Shown here: piece after piece, positions 33,301-43,252 of the stretch
Layout: every line of letters begins with the position of its first letter
Position numbering within the stretch: the first letter of the stretch is position 1
Source of the DNA: an uncultured Oscillibacter sp.
Lineage (GTDB): Bacteria; Bacillota; Clostridia; Oscillospirales; Oscillospiraceae
Assembly (NCBI GenBank): GCA_905200545.1
Contig: CAJKKQ010000007.1
Span: forward strand, 62,001 to 126,000
Length of the DNA: 64,000 bases
Direction of reading: 5' to 3'
Translations under genes and position numbers: made by a program
Notes under the pieces: model-generated
The model's database searches: none
What the model saw: the letters and a program-made list of their open reading frames with translations, nothing else
Told to the model about the DNA's origin: nothing

Positions 33301-34341
33301 CGTTTGAGGCGAGGTTTTTCCGTCGGTAAAAGTGACGGCACAGACGCCAGCCGTCAGGGCGATGACAGCAAAGAGGGCTGCGGTGACAGTCCGGCGGTTC
33401 TGAGCGATCCGCAGAATGCGGTCTTTCAGCTGCCGTTTTCCGGCTGTCATGGAGGTGGAGAGCAGCGGCGTAGGCGCGCGGCCTCCCACCGGGATCAACG
33501 CCAGCAGCGTGCGCCCATAGGGAAGGCGTTCTGCATCCCCCAGCCGCTTCAGGGCGGCTTCGTCGCAGGCCAGCTCTCCGTCCGCCTTGGAGGCGGCTGC
33601 CGCCGCCCACACCAGGGGATCGAACCAGTACACCGCCAGGCACACGCTCCGCACCAGTGCCCACAGGTGGTCCAGGTGCCGGGCATGGGCGCTTTCGTGG
33701 GCAATGACGTGGCGCAGCCGCTCCGGGGTCTCCACGGCGGCGGGGGTCAGATAGATGGCGGGAGACACCAGGCCAAAGAGGCAGGGGGAAGAGAGCCCTT
33801 CCTTTACCAGATACACCGGGTACAGGCAATCCTGCACCTCATAGGGGACCCGCTTCCGACGGAGCATCTGCCAGAAGCGCAGGTTGGAAACCAGCATCCA
33901 GAACAGCATCACCGCGATACCCGCGTACCAGGCGGGAGCCAGAATATCCGTCAAGTGGATCTGCCGGGCATATTCCACGGTGTGGGTCACGTTTTTCTCG
34001 TCAGTGAATACCCGTGTATTATCCTTCGTGGCGCCGCCGATGGCCACCTGACTGTAGTCTGAGGGCGTTTTGTCCAGAGCTGGGAGATCTGCCGGACCCT
34101 CCACGTCTTCCTGAACTGGCTCCATGTACAGGGATGGCGCAGTAATCTGCCGGGATACCGGCTCCGCCGCCGTCAGCACGGAGAAATCCGCCGCCGGAAG
34201 GCTCACCGGAACCAGCAGCCGCACTGCCACCAGCAGCCAGAGGGCATACTGTACCCGACGGGCGATCACCCGGCGAAACAGCAGCCGCAGGATCAAAAGT
34301 GCCCCAATCAGTACGGAGGATGTCAGCAGGACGTCTTTCAT
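30388..34341 (-). CDS. BlaR1/MecR1-like M56 metallopeptidase with very long extracytoplasmic region
   Basis: The protein has 1317 residues, whereas BlaR1/MecR1 have about 585-600. The first 340 residues are a BlaR1-type membrane protease: four helices, 'SSPCLFGLVSPAIYL', the zinc motif 'VIAHESAH' (HExxH, near residue 210) and 'ADGELACDEAAL' near 258. A helix at about 325-345 leads outside. The remaining about 970 residues have no penicillin-binding sensor motifs (no SxxK/KTG set found). They contain repeated W/Y/D/T-rich blocks, a D-x-N-G-N 'DLDGNGENELL' segment near 675 that resembles a calcium-loop or FG-GAP-like repeat, and an Ala/Glu-rich helix near 1130-1180. The ATG overlaps the stop of the BlaI-like gene (ATGA). 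It presumably senses an external signal and cuts the repressor. Confidence 0.85.
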   Translation of the reverse strand: MKDVLLTSSVLIGALLILRLLFRRVIARRVQYALWLLVAVRLLVPVSLPAADFSVLTAAEPVSRQITAPSLYMEPVQEDVEGPADLPALDKTPSDYSQVAIGGATKDNTRVFTDEKNVTHTVEYARQIHLTDILAPAWYAGIAVMLFWMLVSNLRFWQMLRRKRVPYEVQDCLYPVYLVKEGLSSPCLFGLVSPAIYLTPAAVETPERLRHVIAHESAHARHLDHLWALVRSVCLAVYWFDPLVWAAAAASKADGELACDEAALKRLGDAERLPYGRTLLALIPVGGRAPTPLLSTSMTAGKRQLKDRILRIAQNRRTVTAALFAVIALTAGVCAVTFTDGKTSPQTEEPRPLTGEELAYFNEEYFNGDDFNIRNQFLSSLYTSPEEINLFSLFYDGTGLPEEITDAERQAVANARYGGSDPGTDLIKISAANADAILEANTGLTLSETQRVDLDAFTYLPEYDAYYTFHGDTNYPGTVVFSAGEQEGDRIRLYCPDSRFGNPGGTNCLTLAVQPDGSYWFVSYLFSEPAAIPTVYPEGDPWLTISLTDLSPYEPETPQAVRHTDDRTEEYLLTGVYDHSLILYRSTDGNLYAAVENEIVSDESGIVTWDVGCFFTFPAGTAFSDVTATDFYDLFGHDGMAFSYYGEQGDYTTSLITDYWYLDEDGSPRLLARAHGETAMVDLDGNGENELLTDQNQLFFQREGSLYAADITALLEANWPEMTWWDYSLIDTSRRCLTISGFARETNAPADSETQFNFVRYCYFDGENLLFYDDTTTYTDHVSDSIDAPDYALTAARDRVLADLAGWQARSDSTAGWDDWRITGLSSVDLGEPYTSLGLEVYSFGYELHAAAPEHVILAGGMYVLEDGWVGGMNSSPYLVFLRQSNGTPVLLDADIPGDVGADMAIPAFQAAIAQIAMDNGLLLPSRMDPETILNLFCVNSFAFLDSLSNLPETEQSAAIEALASFHNQGLLEEEGNLRHTMQNIAWSQGSLSEGGAAVWRALLSRTGIQPNGIGNSYDRLDDAILNAILDHRASASGHQDDFYAASYTTLDSVQSGNTRTEYLLTCFGSYDLSDDGSSYTLETGGIEPAALTFATINGLYQLTEYWTPTGGNRYAADLRRVFPEEAAQAALSPSAETRSGLERRREQRAQEQFAALQAAAPQEPEAAAFTAADVEFSNQPLDGSADSMTYEERLAWAQDTALPETVDLISTGTYREEAGCLAILGQWVGTPHTDQYNLLLRLPDGTLANLPLPSSNPVNVAPPDTMAFSGGTFVYTINFPEDFVFYDSQTLLHLAGTYRYTVDLAAKTVSLTVTNP

Positions 34342-34715
34342 GACTCCTCACCTCCCGCCCTTTCCAGAATCGCGGAGAGCTCCGCAATGTCTGTTTCCGT
34401 CAGGCCCCGGCACTCCACCAGGTTGGAGACCATCAGCCCCAGGCTGCCGCCGTAGACCTTGGAGAGGAAGCTCTCCGTCTCTGCCAGGGCAGCTTCCTCC
34501 CGGGCTACCGCCGGGAAGTACCGCTTGGCCCGCAGTCCCTCTTCATGCCGGACGGCGCCCTTGGCCTCCAGCCGGGCAAGCATGGTGATAACGGTGTTTT
34601 TGGACCAGCCGGTTTCCCCTTTCACCGCCGCCGTCAGTTCTGTGATGGTGCGGGGGGACTGCTCCCACAGGTGGTTCATCAGCTTCCACTCGCTGTCAGA
34701 GAGATTGATGGACAT
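34338..34715 (-). CDS. BlaI/MecI-family repressor
   Basis: The protein has 125 residues, typical. The ATG at 34715 follows a near-perfect GGAGGTGA. The N-terminal winged helix is clear ('LSDSEWKLMNHLWEQSPRTITEL', 'GWSKNTVITMLARLEAKGAVRHE'), and the C-terminal half is a short dimerisation helix pair. The family binds DNA as a dimer and is cleaved when its BlaR1 partner is activated. Two similar 18-bp dyads lie just upstream. The gene is coupled to the giant BlaR1-like gene by an ATGA overlap. Confidence 0.93.
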   Translation of the reverse strand: MSINLSDSEWKLMNHLWEQSPRTITELTAAVKGETGWSKNTVITMLARLEAKGAVRHEEGLRAKRYFPAVAREEAALAETESFLSKVYGGSLGLMVSNLVECRGLTETDIAELSAILERAGGEES

Positions 34716-34730
34716 GTTCTCACCTCCGAA

Positions 34731-34792
34731 GGTATACGAATGTCTACCTTTTTCTGAGGTTACCGTATCATAGAGGTAGACAGTTGTCAACC
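34731..34792 (-). promoter_or_regulatory. Two BlaI-type operator dyads and promoter region
   Basis: On the plus strand GGTAGACAGTTGTCAACC (34775-34792) and GGTATACGAATGTCTACC (34731-34748) are imperfect dyads of the form GGTnnACA-NN-TGTCnACC, 44 bp apart (about four helical turns). The first includes a minus-strand TTGACA, so repressor binding would block the promoter. Confidence 0.65.
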
Positions 34793-34812
34793 TCAATTTG
34801 GTGACAAACTGG

Positions 34813-34839
34813 AAACGGAGCGGCTATGCCGCTCCGTTT
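34813..34839 (-). terminator. Hairpin terminator of the MBL-fold gene
   Basis: A 12-bp stem AAACGGAGCGGC (34813-34824)/GCCGCTCCGTTT (34828-34839) lies just after the gene end on the minus strand; the U-run is short. Confidence 0.65.
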
Positions 34840-34842
34840 TCG

Positions 34843-35721
34843 TCAGATTGTCCGCCACAGCAGGCGATTATCTGTGAATTCCGCCGATACACGCCCCTGA
34901 TCCAGCAGATAAGCAAGGTACGAGCGGACTGTGCTGCCCACCAGCACATATTGGTTGAAGTCCATGGTCAGCTGGTAGTGGGCGAAGAGCTGCTGCAGGA
35001 TATCCGCAAAGCCCCGGGGCTCCTGGCAGAAATCTGTAATCACGCCGATGATCTCCAGGACCTTGCCCCGGTTCAGTTCCGCCAGAGGGCGGATATCCTC
35101 TGTGGGTTCGGCGTGGGCGGGGATAAAGAGCTTACCCTCCAGGGCGCAGATCTTGTCCAGAGTCTCCAGATAGCCCGCCACGTCGTAAATGAAATTCACG
35201 TGGTATTTTTCCACGATGTTGGCCCCGGAGAGGCAGTCTGCCAAAAACCACACACCGTCCGCCGTCCGGTATCCGCACATCTCAAAGAAGTGGCCCGGCA
35301 GGGGCTCCATGGTGATGCCCTCCGGCAGGGTGTCCTCCGTCAGGGGATGGCAGTCACTTTTCTGTGCCAGGAGGAACTTGTTGCGTAGGGGCTTGGGGGG
35401 ATAGCCGCCATAGAGAAAGGCGGGTTCCAGAATGGGGTGGGAGGTGATGGCTGCCTCGATCCCCGGGGCGTAGGCGGGGGCTCCCAGCCGCTGCTGGAGC
35501 AGGGCATTGCCGCCGTTGTGATCGGCGTTGGCGTGGGTGTTGAGGATGCAGGCAAGATGCCAGCCCTGGGCGTCCAGGATTTTCTGCACCTTGCGTCCGG
35601 CGTCCTTGTCGTTGCCGCTGTCGATGAGAACCACATCCGTGTCCGTCAGGCGCCAAAGGCCCATCTTGGCGGGGCACTGGATATAGTAGGTTCGGGGAGC
35701 GGCCTGGATCAGTTCATACAT
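34843..35721 (-). CDS. Metallo-beta-lactamase-fold hydrolase
   Basis: The protein has 292 residues; ATG 35721 behind AAAAAGGAGG. The metal motif is 'LNTHANADHNGGNALL' (HxxxDH form), with further ligands likely in 'PLPGHFFEMCGY', 'WFLADCL' and 'IPAHAEP'. The first part 'AAPRTYYIQCPAKMGLWRLTDTDVVLIDSGNDK' is the standard MBL opening. A C-terminal about 70-residue helical extension resembles the winged domain of glyoxalase-II-like or related hydrolases. Substrate unknown. It has its own terminator and no obvious partner. Confidence 0.88.
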   Translation of the reverse strand: MYELIQAAPRTYYIQCPAKMGLWRLTDTDVVLIDSGNDKDAGRKVQKILDAQGWHLACILNTHANADHNGGNALLQQRLGAPAYAPGIEAAITSHPILEPAFLYGGYPPKPLRNKFLLAQKSDCHPLTEDTLPEGITMEPLPGHFFEMCGYRTADGVWFLADCLSGANIVEKYHVNFIYDVAGYLETLDKICALEGKLFIPAHAEPTEDIRPLAELNRGKVLEIIGVITDFCQEPRGFADILQQLFAHYQLTMDFNQYVLVGSTVRSYLAYLLDQGRVSAEFTDNRLLWRTI

Positions 35722-35788
35722 GGGGAGCACCTCCTTTTTCAACAGCATACTACAAGCCGGGACAAAGCGCAATTCCCACCTTTGGCGG

Positions 35789-35817
35789 TTGACCCGGTTT
35801 GGTTTTTGCCGTAAAAT
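35789..35817 (+). promoter_or_regulatory. pcrA promoter
   Basis: TTGACC (35789-35794), 17-bp spacer, TAAAAT (35812-35817), 34 bases before the ATG. Confidence 0.75.
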
Positions 35818-35850
35818 AGTCTGCGAGATTTTAGGGAGACTGGTGAACAT

Positions 35851-38376
35851 ATGACTGATTTCAACCAACGATACATTGACGCCCGCCGGGCCGTCATCGC
35901 CCGGGACTTTCAGCGTCTGAACCCCATGCAGCGCCAGGCAGCCATGACCACCGAGGGGCCGTTGCTGCTGCTGGCGGGAGCCGGCAGTGGCAAGACCACG
36001 GTGCTGATCCAGCGGGTGTATAACCTTTTGACCTATGGCCGGGGCAGTGATACCAGCGAGGTGCCCCAAGAGGCCACAGAGGAGGATCTGGCGTTTTTAG
36101 AGCAGTTCCCGGACCAGCCTACGCCGGAGGAGAAGCGTCGGGCCATCCGGCTTTGTGCGGTGGATGTTCCCCGTCCCTGGGAAATCATCGCCATCACCTT
36201 TACCAATAAAGCGGCAGGGGAGCTGAAGGACCGTCTGGCAGCACGGCTGGGCTCCGCCGCCAACGACATCTGGGCCTCCACCTTCCACTCCGCCTGCGTA
36301 CGGATCCTGCGGCGGGACATCGATCGCATCGGCTTTGACAAGGACTTCACCATCTACGATACTGACGACGCCAAGCGGGTGATCCGGGACATCCTGAAAG
36401 AGCAGAATCTGGATGAAAAGACTTTCCAGCCCCGCAGTGTCCTCTCCGTCATCAGCTCCGCCAAGGACCGCTATGAGGGGCCGGAGGCATTTGCCAAAAA
36501 GAGCGAACACGCCAACGACTGGAAGATGACCCGTATCGCCAAGATCTACGCAGCCTATGAAAAGAAGCTGCGCTCCGCCAACGCCCTGGATTTTGACGAC
36601 ATCATCTACCACACGGTGACCCTCCTGCAGCAGGAGCCGGAGGTTCTGCAATACTATCAGGATAAGTTCCGCTATGTGCTGGTGGACGAGTATCAGGATA
36701 CCAACCATCTGCAGTATCTGCTCACCAGCCTTCTGGCAGGGGGGCGGAAAAACCTCTGCGTGGTAGGCGACGACGACCAGTCCATTTACCGGTTCCGGGG
36801 TGCCAATATCGAGAATATCCTGAACTTTGAAAATCAGTACAAAAACGCCCGGACTATCCGCCTGGAGCAGAACTACCGCTCCACCCAGAACATTCTGGAC
36901 GCTGCCAACGCCGTTATCAAAAACAACACCGGACGCAAGGGCAAGACCCTCTGGACGGACAACGGTGCCGGAGAAACCGTTACCATCAAGACCAACTTCA
37001 ACGAAAGCGATGAGGCCAACTACGTGGTGGGAGACATCCTCATGGGGGTGAACCGGGGCCGTAACTTCCGGGATACCGCCGTGCTCTACCGGATGAACGC
37101 CCAGTCCAACGCCTTGGAATATGCCATGAAGCGCAACGGCGTACCCTACAAGGTAGTGGGCGGCATGAAGTTCTTCGACCGGGCGGAGGTCAAGGACATG
37201 CTGGCCTATCTGTGCGTCCTCAACAATCCCATGGACGATCTGCGGCTGCGCCGGATCATCAACAATCCCCCCCGGGGCATCGGCGCCACCACTGTGGACA
37301 AGGTCACCGCGTTGGCGGAGGCCCAGGGGGCGTCCATGTATGAGATCCTCCGCAATGCGGATCTTTTCCCGGAGCTCAAGAGCGCTTCCGCCAAGCTGCT
37401 GAAGTTTGCGGACCTCATTGATTCCCTCCGCCGGGCGGGAGGAACGCTGGCTCTGCCGGAGTTCTATGATGCTGTGTGCGAACAGTCCGGCTACGTGAAA
37501 GCCCTGGAGGAAAAGAACGATATGGAGAGCCGGGGCCGCATTGAGAACGTCCAGGAACTCAAGTCCAACATCCTGGGCTTTTTGGAGCAGGAACCGGAGG
37601 ACGCCACTCTGGCAGGTTTCCTCAACGAGATCGCCCTGTACACGGATCTGGACAGTGTGGAGGCAGACGACAACTGCGTGACTCTCATGACCATTCACTC
37701 CGCCAAGGGCCTGGAATTCCCCACGGTCTATGTGGTGGGGATGGAGGAGGGGATCTTCCCCGGGTCCTCCGCCCAGTATGACGAGGAGGAGCTTGAAGAG
37801 GAGCGGCGCCTTTGCTACGTGGCCATGACCCGGGCCAAGGAGAAGCTGACCCTCACCAATGCCCGGCAGCGGATGCTCTACGGCCGTACCAGCACCAACC
37901 GGCCATCCCGGTTTCTGGAGGAGATCCCGGAGGAGAACATGCACTGGATCAGCCGGCCGGAACCGGGATTTGGCGGACGGCAGAGTGCTGGAGACTCCTG
38001 GGGAGACAGCTCCTTTGGCGATTACAGTGTCTCCGGCGAAAGCTTTGGAAGCCAGCGGAGCGCAGGCGCCGGAGGGCGGAATCCCTCCCGGATGTCCTCC
38101 TGGAGCAGCGGCGGCGTCCACAGCTATCGGGACACCGGTGCCAAGACCCCTCAGCGGCCGCTGGAATCTGTACGCCGCAGTGGCGCTTCCTCTGCTGGCG
38201 CGCCCATGCTGCAGCTGCAAAAGGGCGACATGGTGGAGCACACCGCCTTTGGACAGGGCATGGTGCTCTCCATGCGTCCCATGGGCGGAGATGCCCTGGT
38301 GGAGGTGGCCTTTGACAAGGTGGGCACCAAGAAGCTGATGCTCAAATCCGCCGGCAGGCATATGAAAAAACTGTAA
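35851..38376 (+). CDS. pcrA: ATP-dependent DNA helicase PcrA/UvrD type
   Basis: The protein has 841 residues, slightly longer than typical (about 720-780). It is a 3'-5' superfamily 1 helicase for DNA repair and plasmid or replication maintenance. Motifs in order: Q-motif 'LNPMQRQAA', Walker A 'LAGAGSGKTT', Ia 'ITFTNKAAGELKDRL', Walker B 'VLVDEYQDTN', III 'VVGDDDQSIYRFRGA', IV 'LEQNYRST', V 'LMTIHSAKGLEFPTVYVVGMEEG', VI 'LCYVAMTRAKEKLTL'. There is an acidic insertion near residues 70-95. A Ser/Gly-rich linker (about 700-790) leads to a C-terminal 'GDMVEHTAFGQGMVL' Tudor-like tail of the PcrA type that contacts RNA polymerase. Monocistronic. Confidence 0.95.
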   Translation: MTDFNQRYIDARRAVIARDFQRLNPMQRQAAMTTEGPLLLLAGAGSGKTTVLIQRVYNLLTYGRGSDTSEVPQEATEEDLAFLEQFPDQPTPEEKRRAIRLCAVDVPRPWEIIAITFTNKAAGELKDRLAARLGSAANDIWASTFHSACVRILRRDIDRIGFDKDFTIYDTDDAKRVIRDILKEQNLDEKTFQPRSVLSVISSAKDRYEGPEAFAKKSEHANDWKMTRIAKIYAAYEKKLRSANALDFDDIIYHTVTLLQQEPEVLQYYQDKFRYVLVDEYQDTNHLQYLLTSLLAGGRKNLCVVGDDDQSIYRFRGANIENILNFENQYKNARTIRLEQNYRSTQNILDAANAVIKNNTGRKGKTLWTDNGAGETVTIKTNFNESDEANYVVGDILMGVNRGRNFRDTAVLYRMNAQSNALEYAMKRNGVPYKVVGGMKFFDRAEVKDMLAYLCVLNNPMDDLRLRRIINNPPRGIGATTVDKVTALAEAQGASMYEILRNADLFPELKSASAKLLKFADLIDSLRRAGGTLALPEFYDAVCEQSGYVKALEEKNDMESRGRIENVQELKSNILGFLEQEPEDATLAGFLNEIALYTDLDSVEADDNCVTLMTIHSAKGLEFPTVYVVGMEEGIFPGSSAQYDEEELEEERRLCYVAMTRAKEKLTLTNARQRMLYGRTSTNRPSRFLEEIPEENMHWISRPEPGFGGRQSAGDSWGDSSFGDYSVSGESFGSQRSAGAGGRNPSRMSSWSSGGVHSYRDTGAKTPQRPLESVRRSGASSAGAPMLQLQKGDMVEHTAFGQGMVLSMRPMGGDALVEVAFDKVGTKKLMLKSAGRHMKKL

Positions 38377-38380
38377 AGCA

Positions 38381-38413
38381 AAAGGAGCCATCCCTGCGGG
38401 GATGGCTCCTTTT
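38381..38413 (+). terminator. pcrA terminator
   Basis: Stem AAAGGAGCCATCCC (38381-38394) pairs with GGGATGGCTCCTTT ending at 38412, followed by TT. Confidence 0.88.
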
Positions 38414-38416
38414 ACA

Positions 38417-38451
38417 TAAAAAACCATCGGGCTGCAAAAGCAGCCCGATGG
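38417..38451 (-). terminator. Terminator of the NlpC/P60 gene
   Basis: A 12-bp stem CCATCGGGCTGC (38424-38435)/GCAGCCCGATGG (38440-38451); on the minus strand TTTTTTAT follows. Confidence 0.9.
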
Positions 38452-38466
38452 ATAAATCCTATGTAA

Positions 38467-39360
38467 TCAGACGTGGATTCCGCCCACGAAATAGTTGTTG
38501 TAGTAACCGCTGGTGAGATCACTGATGATCACGCCGCCGCTGGAGGAAGAGGAGGAGTGGATGAACTGTCCGTTTCCAATGTAGATGCCGGCGTGAGAGC
38601 AGGCCTTGCCGTTGGACCGGCTGGGATCGCAGAAGAACACTAGGTCACCGGCCTGCAGGGCATTGATACCCCAGATCTTGGTGCCCAGACCGCTCTGCCA
38701 CTGGCTGGTGGCGGAGTGAGGCAGGGAGTAGCCGAACTTTCCGTAGATGTACATGGTGAAGCCGGAGCAGTCAAAGCCGCTGGGAGAGGAACCGCCGTAC
38801 ACATAACGGGTACCCAAGTACTGCTTGGCGGCTGCGACGATATCGCTGGAGGAGGAGCTGGAATCATTGGCGGTGAGATCCAAGAAGTCACTGCGGATGT
38901 AGCCCTCGGTACCGTATTCACAGGTGACGTCATACCAACCGTTTTCAAAACCGTTGACGGTGACGATGGTGCCCTTGTCCACGGTGGCCAGCACGCTGCT
39001 GTCAGTGGAGGCGGAGGAGCGGACGTTGACGCCGTCGCCATTCACGCTGCCGTAGGAGGTAAAGATATTGTCCTGATCGATGGACACGTAATCTGCGGAA
39101 ACATAGCCCACGGTGCCGCCGTAATTGATCTTGTACCAGCCGGAAATGGAATCATCCAGCACGGCTACGGCCACGCCCTTATCCAGCGTGGAGAGGATGG
39201 AGGCATCGGTGGAGGCATCGGAGCGAACCCGCAGAGAGGAACCGGTAGTGGCGGCCACAGAAATGGCCTGGTCAGCAGCCAACGCGGTGGCAGCCAGCAT
39301 CAGTGCGGTGCAGACGGAGAGGACGAAGATCTTGGCGGCTTTTCCTGCAAAGTATGTCAT
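38467..39360 (-). CDS. Secreted SH3b / NlpC-P60 peptidoglycan endopeptidase
   Basis: The protein has 297 residues; ATG 39360 behind AAAGGAA. A signal peptide (about residues 1-28, cut near 'ALAAD') is followed by two bacterial SH3 domains, each with the 'LRVRSDASTDASILSTLDKG' / 'VNVRSSASTDSSVLATVDKG' pattern, then a Ser-rich linker and an NlpC/P60 domain: catalytic Cys in 'SGFDCSGFTMYIYGKFG', His in 'SHAGIYIGNGQFIHSS'. It cuts peptide stems of peptidoglycan outside the cell. It lies 48 bases after a small conserved gene and probably shares its promoter. Confidence 0.95.
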   Translation of the reverse strand: MTYFAGKAAKIFVLSVCTALMLAATALAADQAISVAATTGSSLRVRSDASTDASILSTLDKGVAVAVLDDSISGWYKINYGGTVGYVSADYVSIDQDNIFTSYGSVNGDGVNVRSSASTDSSVLATVDKGTIVTVNGFENGWYDVTCEYGTEGYIRSDFLDLTANDSSSSSSDIVAAAKQYLGTRYVYGGSSPSGFDCSGFTMYIYGKFGYSLPHSATSQWQSGLGTKIWGINALQAGDLVFFCDPSRSNGKACSHAGIYIGNGQFIHSSSSSSGGVIISDLTSGYYNNYFVGGIHV

Positions 39361-39408
39361 TGGTGTGGGTTCCTTTCTTTTGTAAGTTGATAGGGGGGCG
39401 AACGCCAA

Positions 39409-39717
39409 TTATTTCTCTTTGCCGGCCAAAGCCCGGTCAAGCCAGATGGCTGCAATATCCATGGCGGCGTAAAGGCTGTCTTTCTCACTCTTTTTGACCA
39501 CGCGATCCCGGGACTTGAGATCCGGATCCGTTAACTGCAACTGAATGGACACCTTGGTGGCCAGGTCCAAATCCTGCTCCTTCTTGGTGTCCAGAATCTG
39601 CATCATGATGATATATTTCTCAGCCATCGTGCCGTAGTAGATGAGGTTATCTACCCGGCGGAGGGGATGGCCCTTATACATAAGTCCTTCTTTCTTGGGG
39701 GCTTTGCTCTCAGCCAT
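39409..39717 (-). CDS. Conserved small protein of unknown function
   Basis: The protein has 102 residues; ATG 39717 behind CAAAGGAG. A basic N terminus ('MAESKAPKKEGLMYKGHPLRR') is followed by 'NLIYYGTMAEKYIIMMQIL' and an amphipathic region with many K/D/E. No membrane helix, no signal and no catalytic motif is apparent. A near-consensus promoter drives it together with the NlpC/P60 gene downstream. I do not recognise the family. Confidence 0.75.
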   Translation of the reverse strand: MAESKAPKKEGLMYKGHPLRRVDNLIYYGTMAEKYIIMMQILDTKKEQDLDLATKVSIQLQLTDPDLKSRDRVVKKSEKDSLYAAMDIAAIWLDRALAGKEK

Positions 39718-39748
39718 GGAAACACTCCTTTGAAAAGATTGTAACCGA

Positions 39749-39777
39749 ATTGTAACAGATTTTTTCCGTTTTGTCAA
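39749..39777 (-). promoter_or_regulatory. Promoter of the small protein / NlpC-P60 unit
   Basis: Minus strand: TTGACA (complement of 39772-39777), 17-bp spacer, TACAAT (complement of 39749-39754). Confidence 0.85.
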
Positions 39778-39840
39778 CGACCGCGCGGGGGGAAATTGCC
39801 AGAAATCAGAATCAATTTTTTCCAATCTTCACAAAAAGTA

Positions 39841-39882
39841 AAAAAATAAGAGAAGATGCAGAGACTTTTTCTGCATCTTCTC
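39841..39882 (-). terminator. ireB terminator
   Basis: A 13-bp stem GAGAAGATGCAGA (39850-39862)/TCTGCATCTTCTC (39870-39882); on the minus strand TTATTTTTT follows. Confidence 0.9.
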
Positions 39883-39914
39883 GTTAAATCAGGCGATATT
39901 TTTGTTACAGCTTG

Positions 39915-40160
39915 TTACTGCCCCAGATATTTGCGCACCAACACCTGCAGCAGCTCATCCCGGTCGATTTTGCGGATCAGGGTACGGGCGTTGTTGTGGT
40001 TGGTAATATAGGTGGGATCTTCCGAGAGGATGTATCCCACGATCTGGTTGATGGGGTTGTAGCCTTTTTCCTCAAGAGCCTGATAGACGGTGGAGAGGAT
40101 CTGATGGATCTCCTCGTCCTTCTCCATGGCAAGGCTGAACTTCCGGGTAAAATCGTCCAT
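39915..40160 (-). CDS. ireB: IreB-family regulatory phosphoprotein (UPF0297)
   Basis: The protein has 81 residues, typical. The family is a small cytosolic target of the PASTA Ser/Thr kinase (IreK in enterococci) that affects peptidoglycan precursor synthesis and cephalosporin tolerance. Recognised by '[36 protein letters not shown]' and the closing '[12 protein letters not shown]'. The ATG follows AAAGGTGG. In many Firmicutes it is followed by yqgF-type Holliday-junction resolvase; here it stands alone with its own promoter and terminator. Confidence 0.92.
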   Translation of the reverse strand: MDDFTRKFSLAMEKDEEIHQILSTVYQALEEKGYNPINQIVGYILSEDPTYITNHNNARTLIRKIDRDELLQVLVRKYLGQ

Positions 40161-40207
40161 ACAGACACCACCTTTCTATCTGTTGCGGCTGCTCGAAATA
40201 TAGAATC

Positions 40208-40236
40208 AGTATACTCGATTTTTTCCCGCATGTAAA
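40208..40236 (-). promoter_or_regulatory. ireB promoter
   Basis: Minus strand: TTTACA (complement of 40231-40236), 17-bp spacer, TATACT (complement of 40208-40213). Confidence 0.82.
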
Positions 40237-40242
40237 GCGTTT

Positions 40243-40274
40243 CCCCGGGAAATTCAAAAAGAAATTTCCCGGGG
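40243..40274 (-). terminator. Hairpin after pheT
   Basis: Stem CCCCGGGAAATT (40243-40254) pairs with AATTTCCCGGGG (40263-40274), 12 bp. The minus-strand U-run after it is weak, so some read-through is possible. Confidence 0.65.
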
Positions 40275-40286
40275 AGGGGCTTTTCC

Positions 40287-42983
<2,697 letters not shown>

Positions 42984-43049
42984 ATTGAAACTCCTTCCAT
43001 TGGGATGGATATTCTCAGATAAATAGAGAGCGCAGATGCTCCGCCCTCC

Positions 43050-43250
43050 TTCGCGCCCCGCGCGAAAGAATTTGGATCATGTTCGCCGCGGCACCCTCCA
43101 GAGGGGTTCCTCTTGCCCTAAAGGGGCAATTTATCTTCTGTACGCGGCGAAAACAACCCGACTTGTGCGCCCTTGGGCGCGTGCACCAGAGACCGACGTC
43201 ACTGGCGTTGGGGGGGGTCCCGCAAGGGAAAGTCGGTTCCCCCCTTGACC
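43050..43250. ncRNA. Strongly structured spacer between pheS and pheT
   Basis: No gene can be supported. The main fold is a closing stem TTCGCCGCG (43082-43090)/CGCGGCGAA (43143-43151) that encloses two hairpins (about 43092-43108 with CCCTC/GAGGG arms, and TTGCCC/GGGCAA near 43113-43130), a three-way junction on either strand. On its sides are TTCGCGC/GCGCGAA (43050-43066), a GCGCCC-TT-GGGCGC palindrome (near 43168-43181), and a long hairpin with G-run/C-run arms enclosing TCCC-GCAA-GGGA (about 43210-43245). It could be a processing or stability element of the pheST mRNA, or an inserted dispersed repeat. Confidence 0.55.
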
Positions 43251-43252
43251 AC

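Noticed and set aside
36097..38427. Long minus-strand frame opposite pcrA
   Set aside because: Shadow of the helicase gene, no ribosome-binding site and low-complexity composition.
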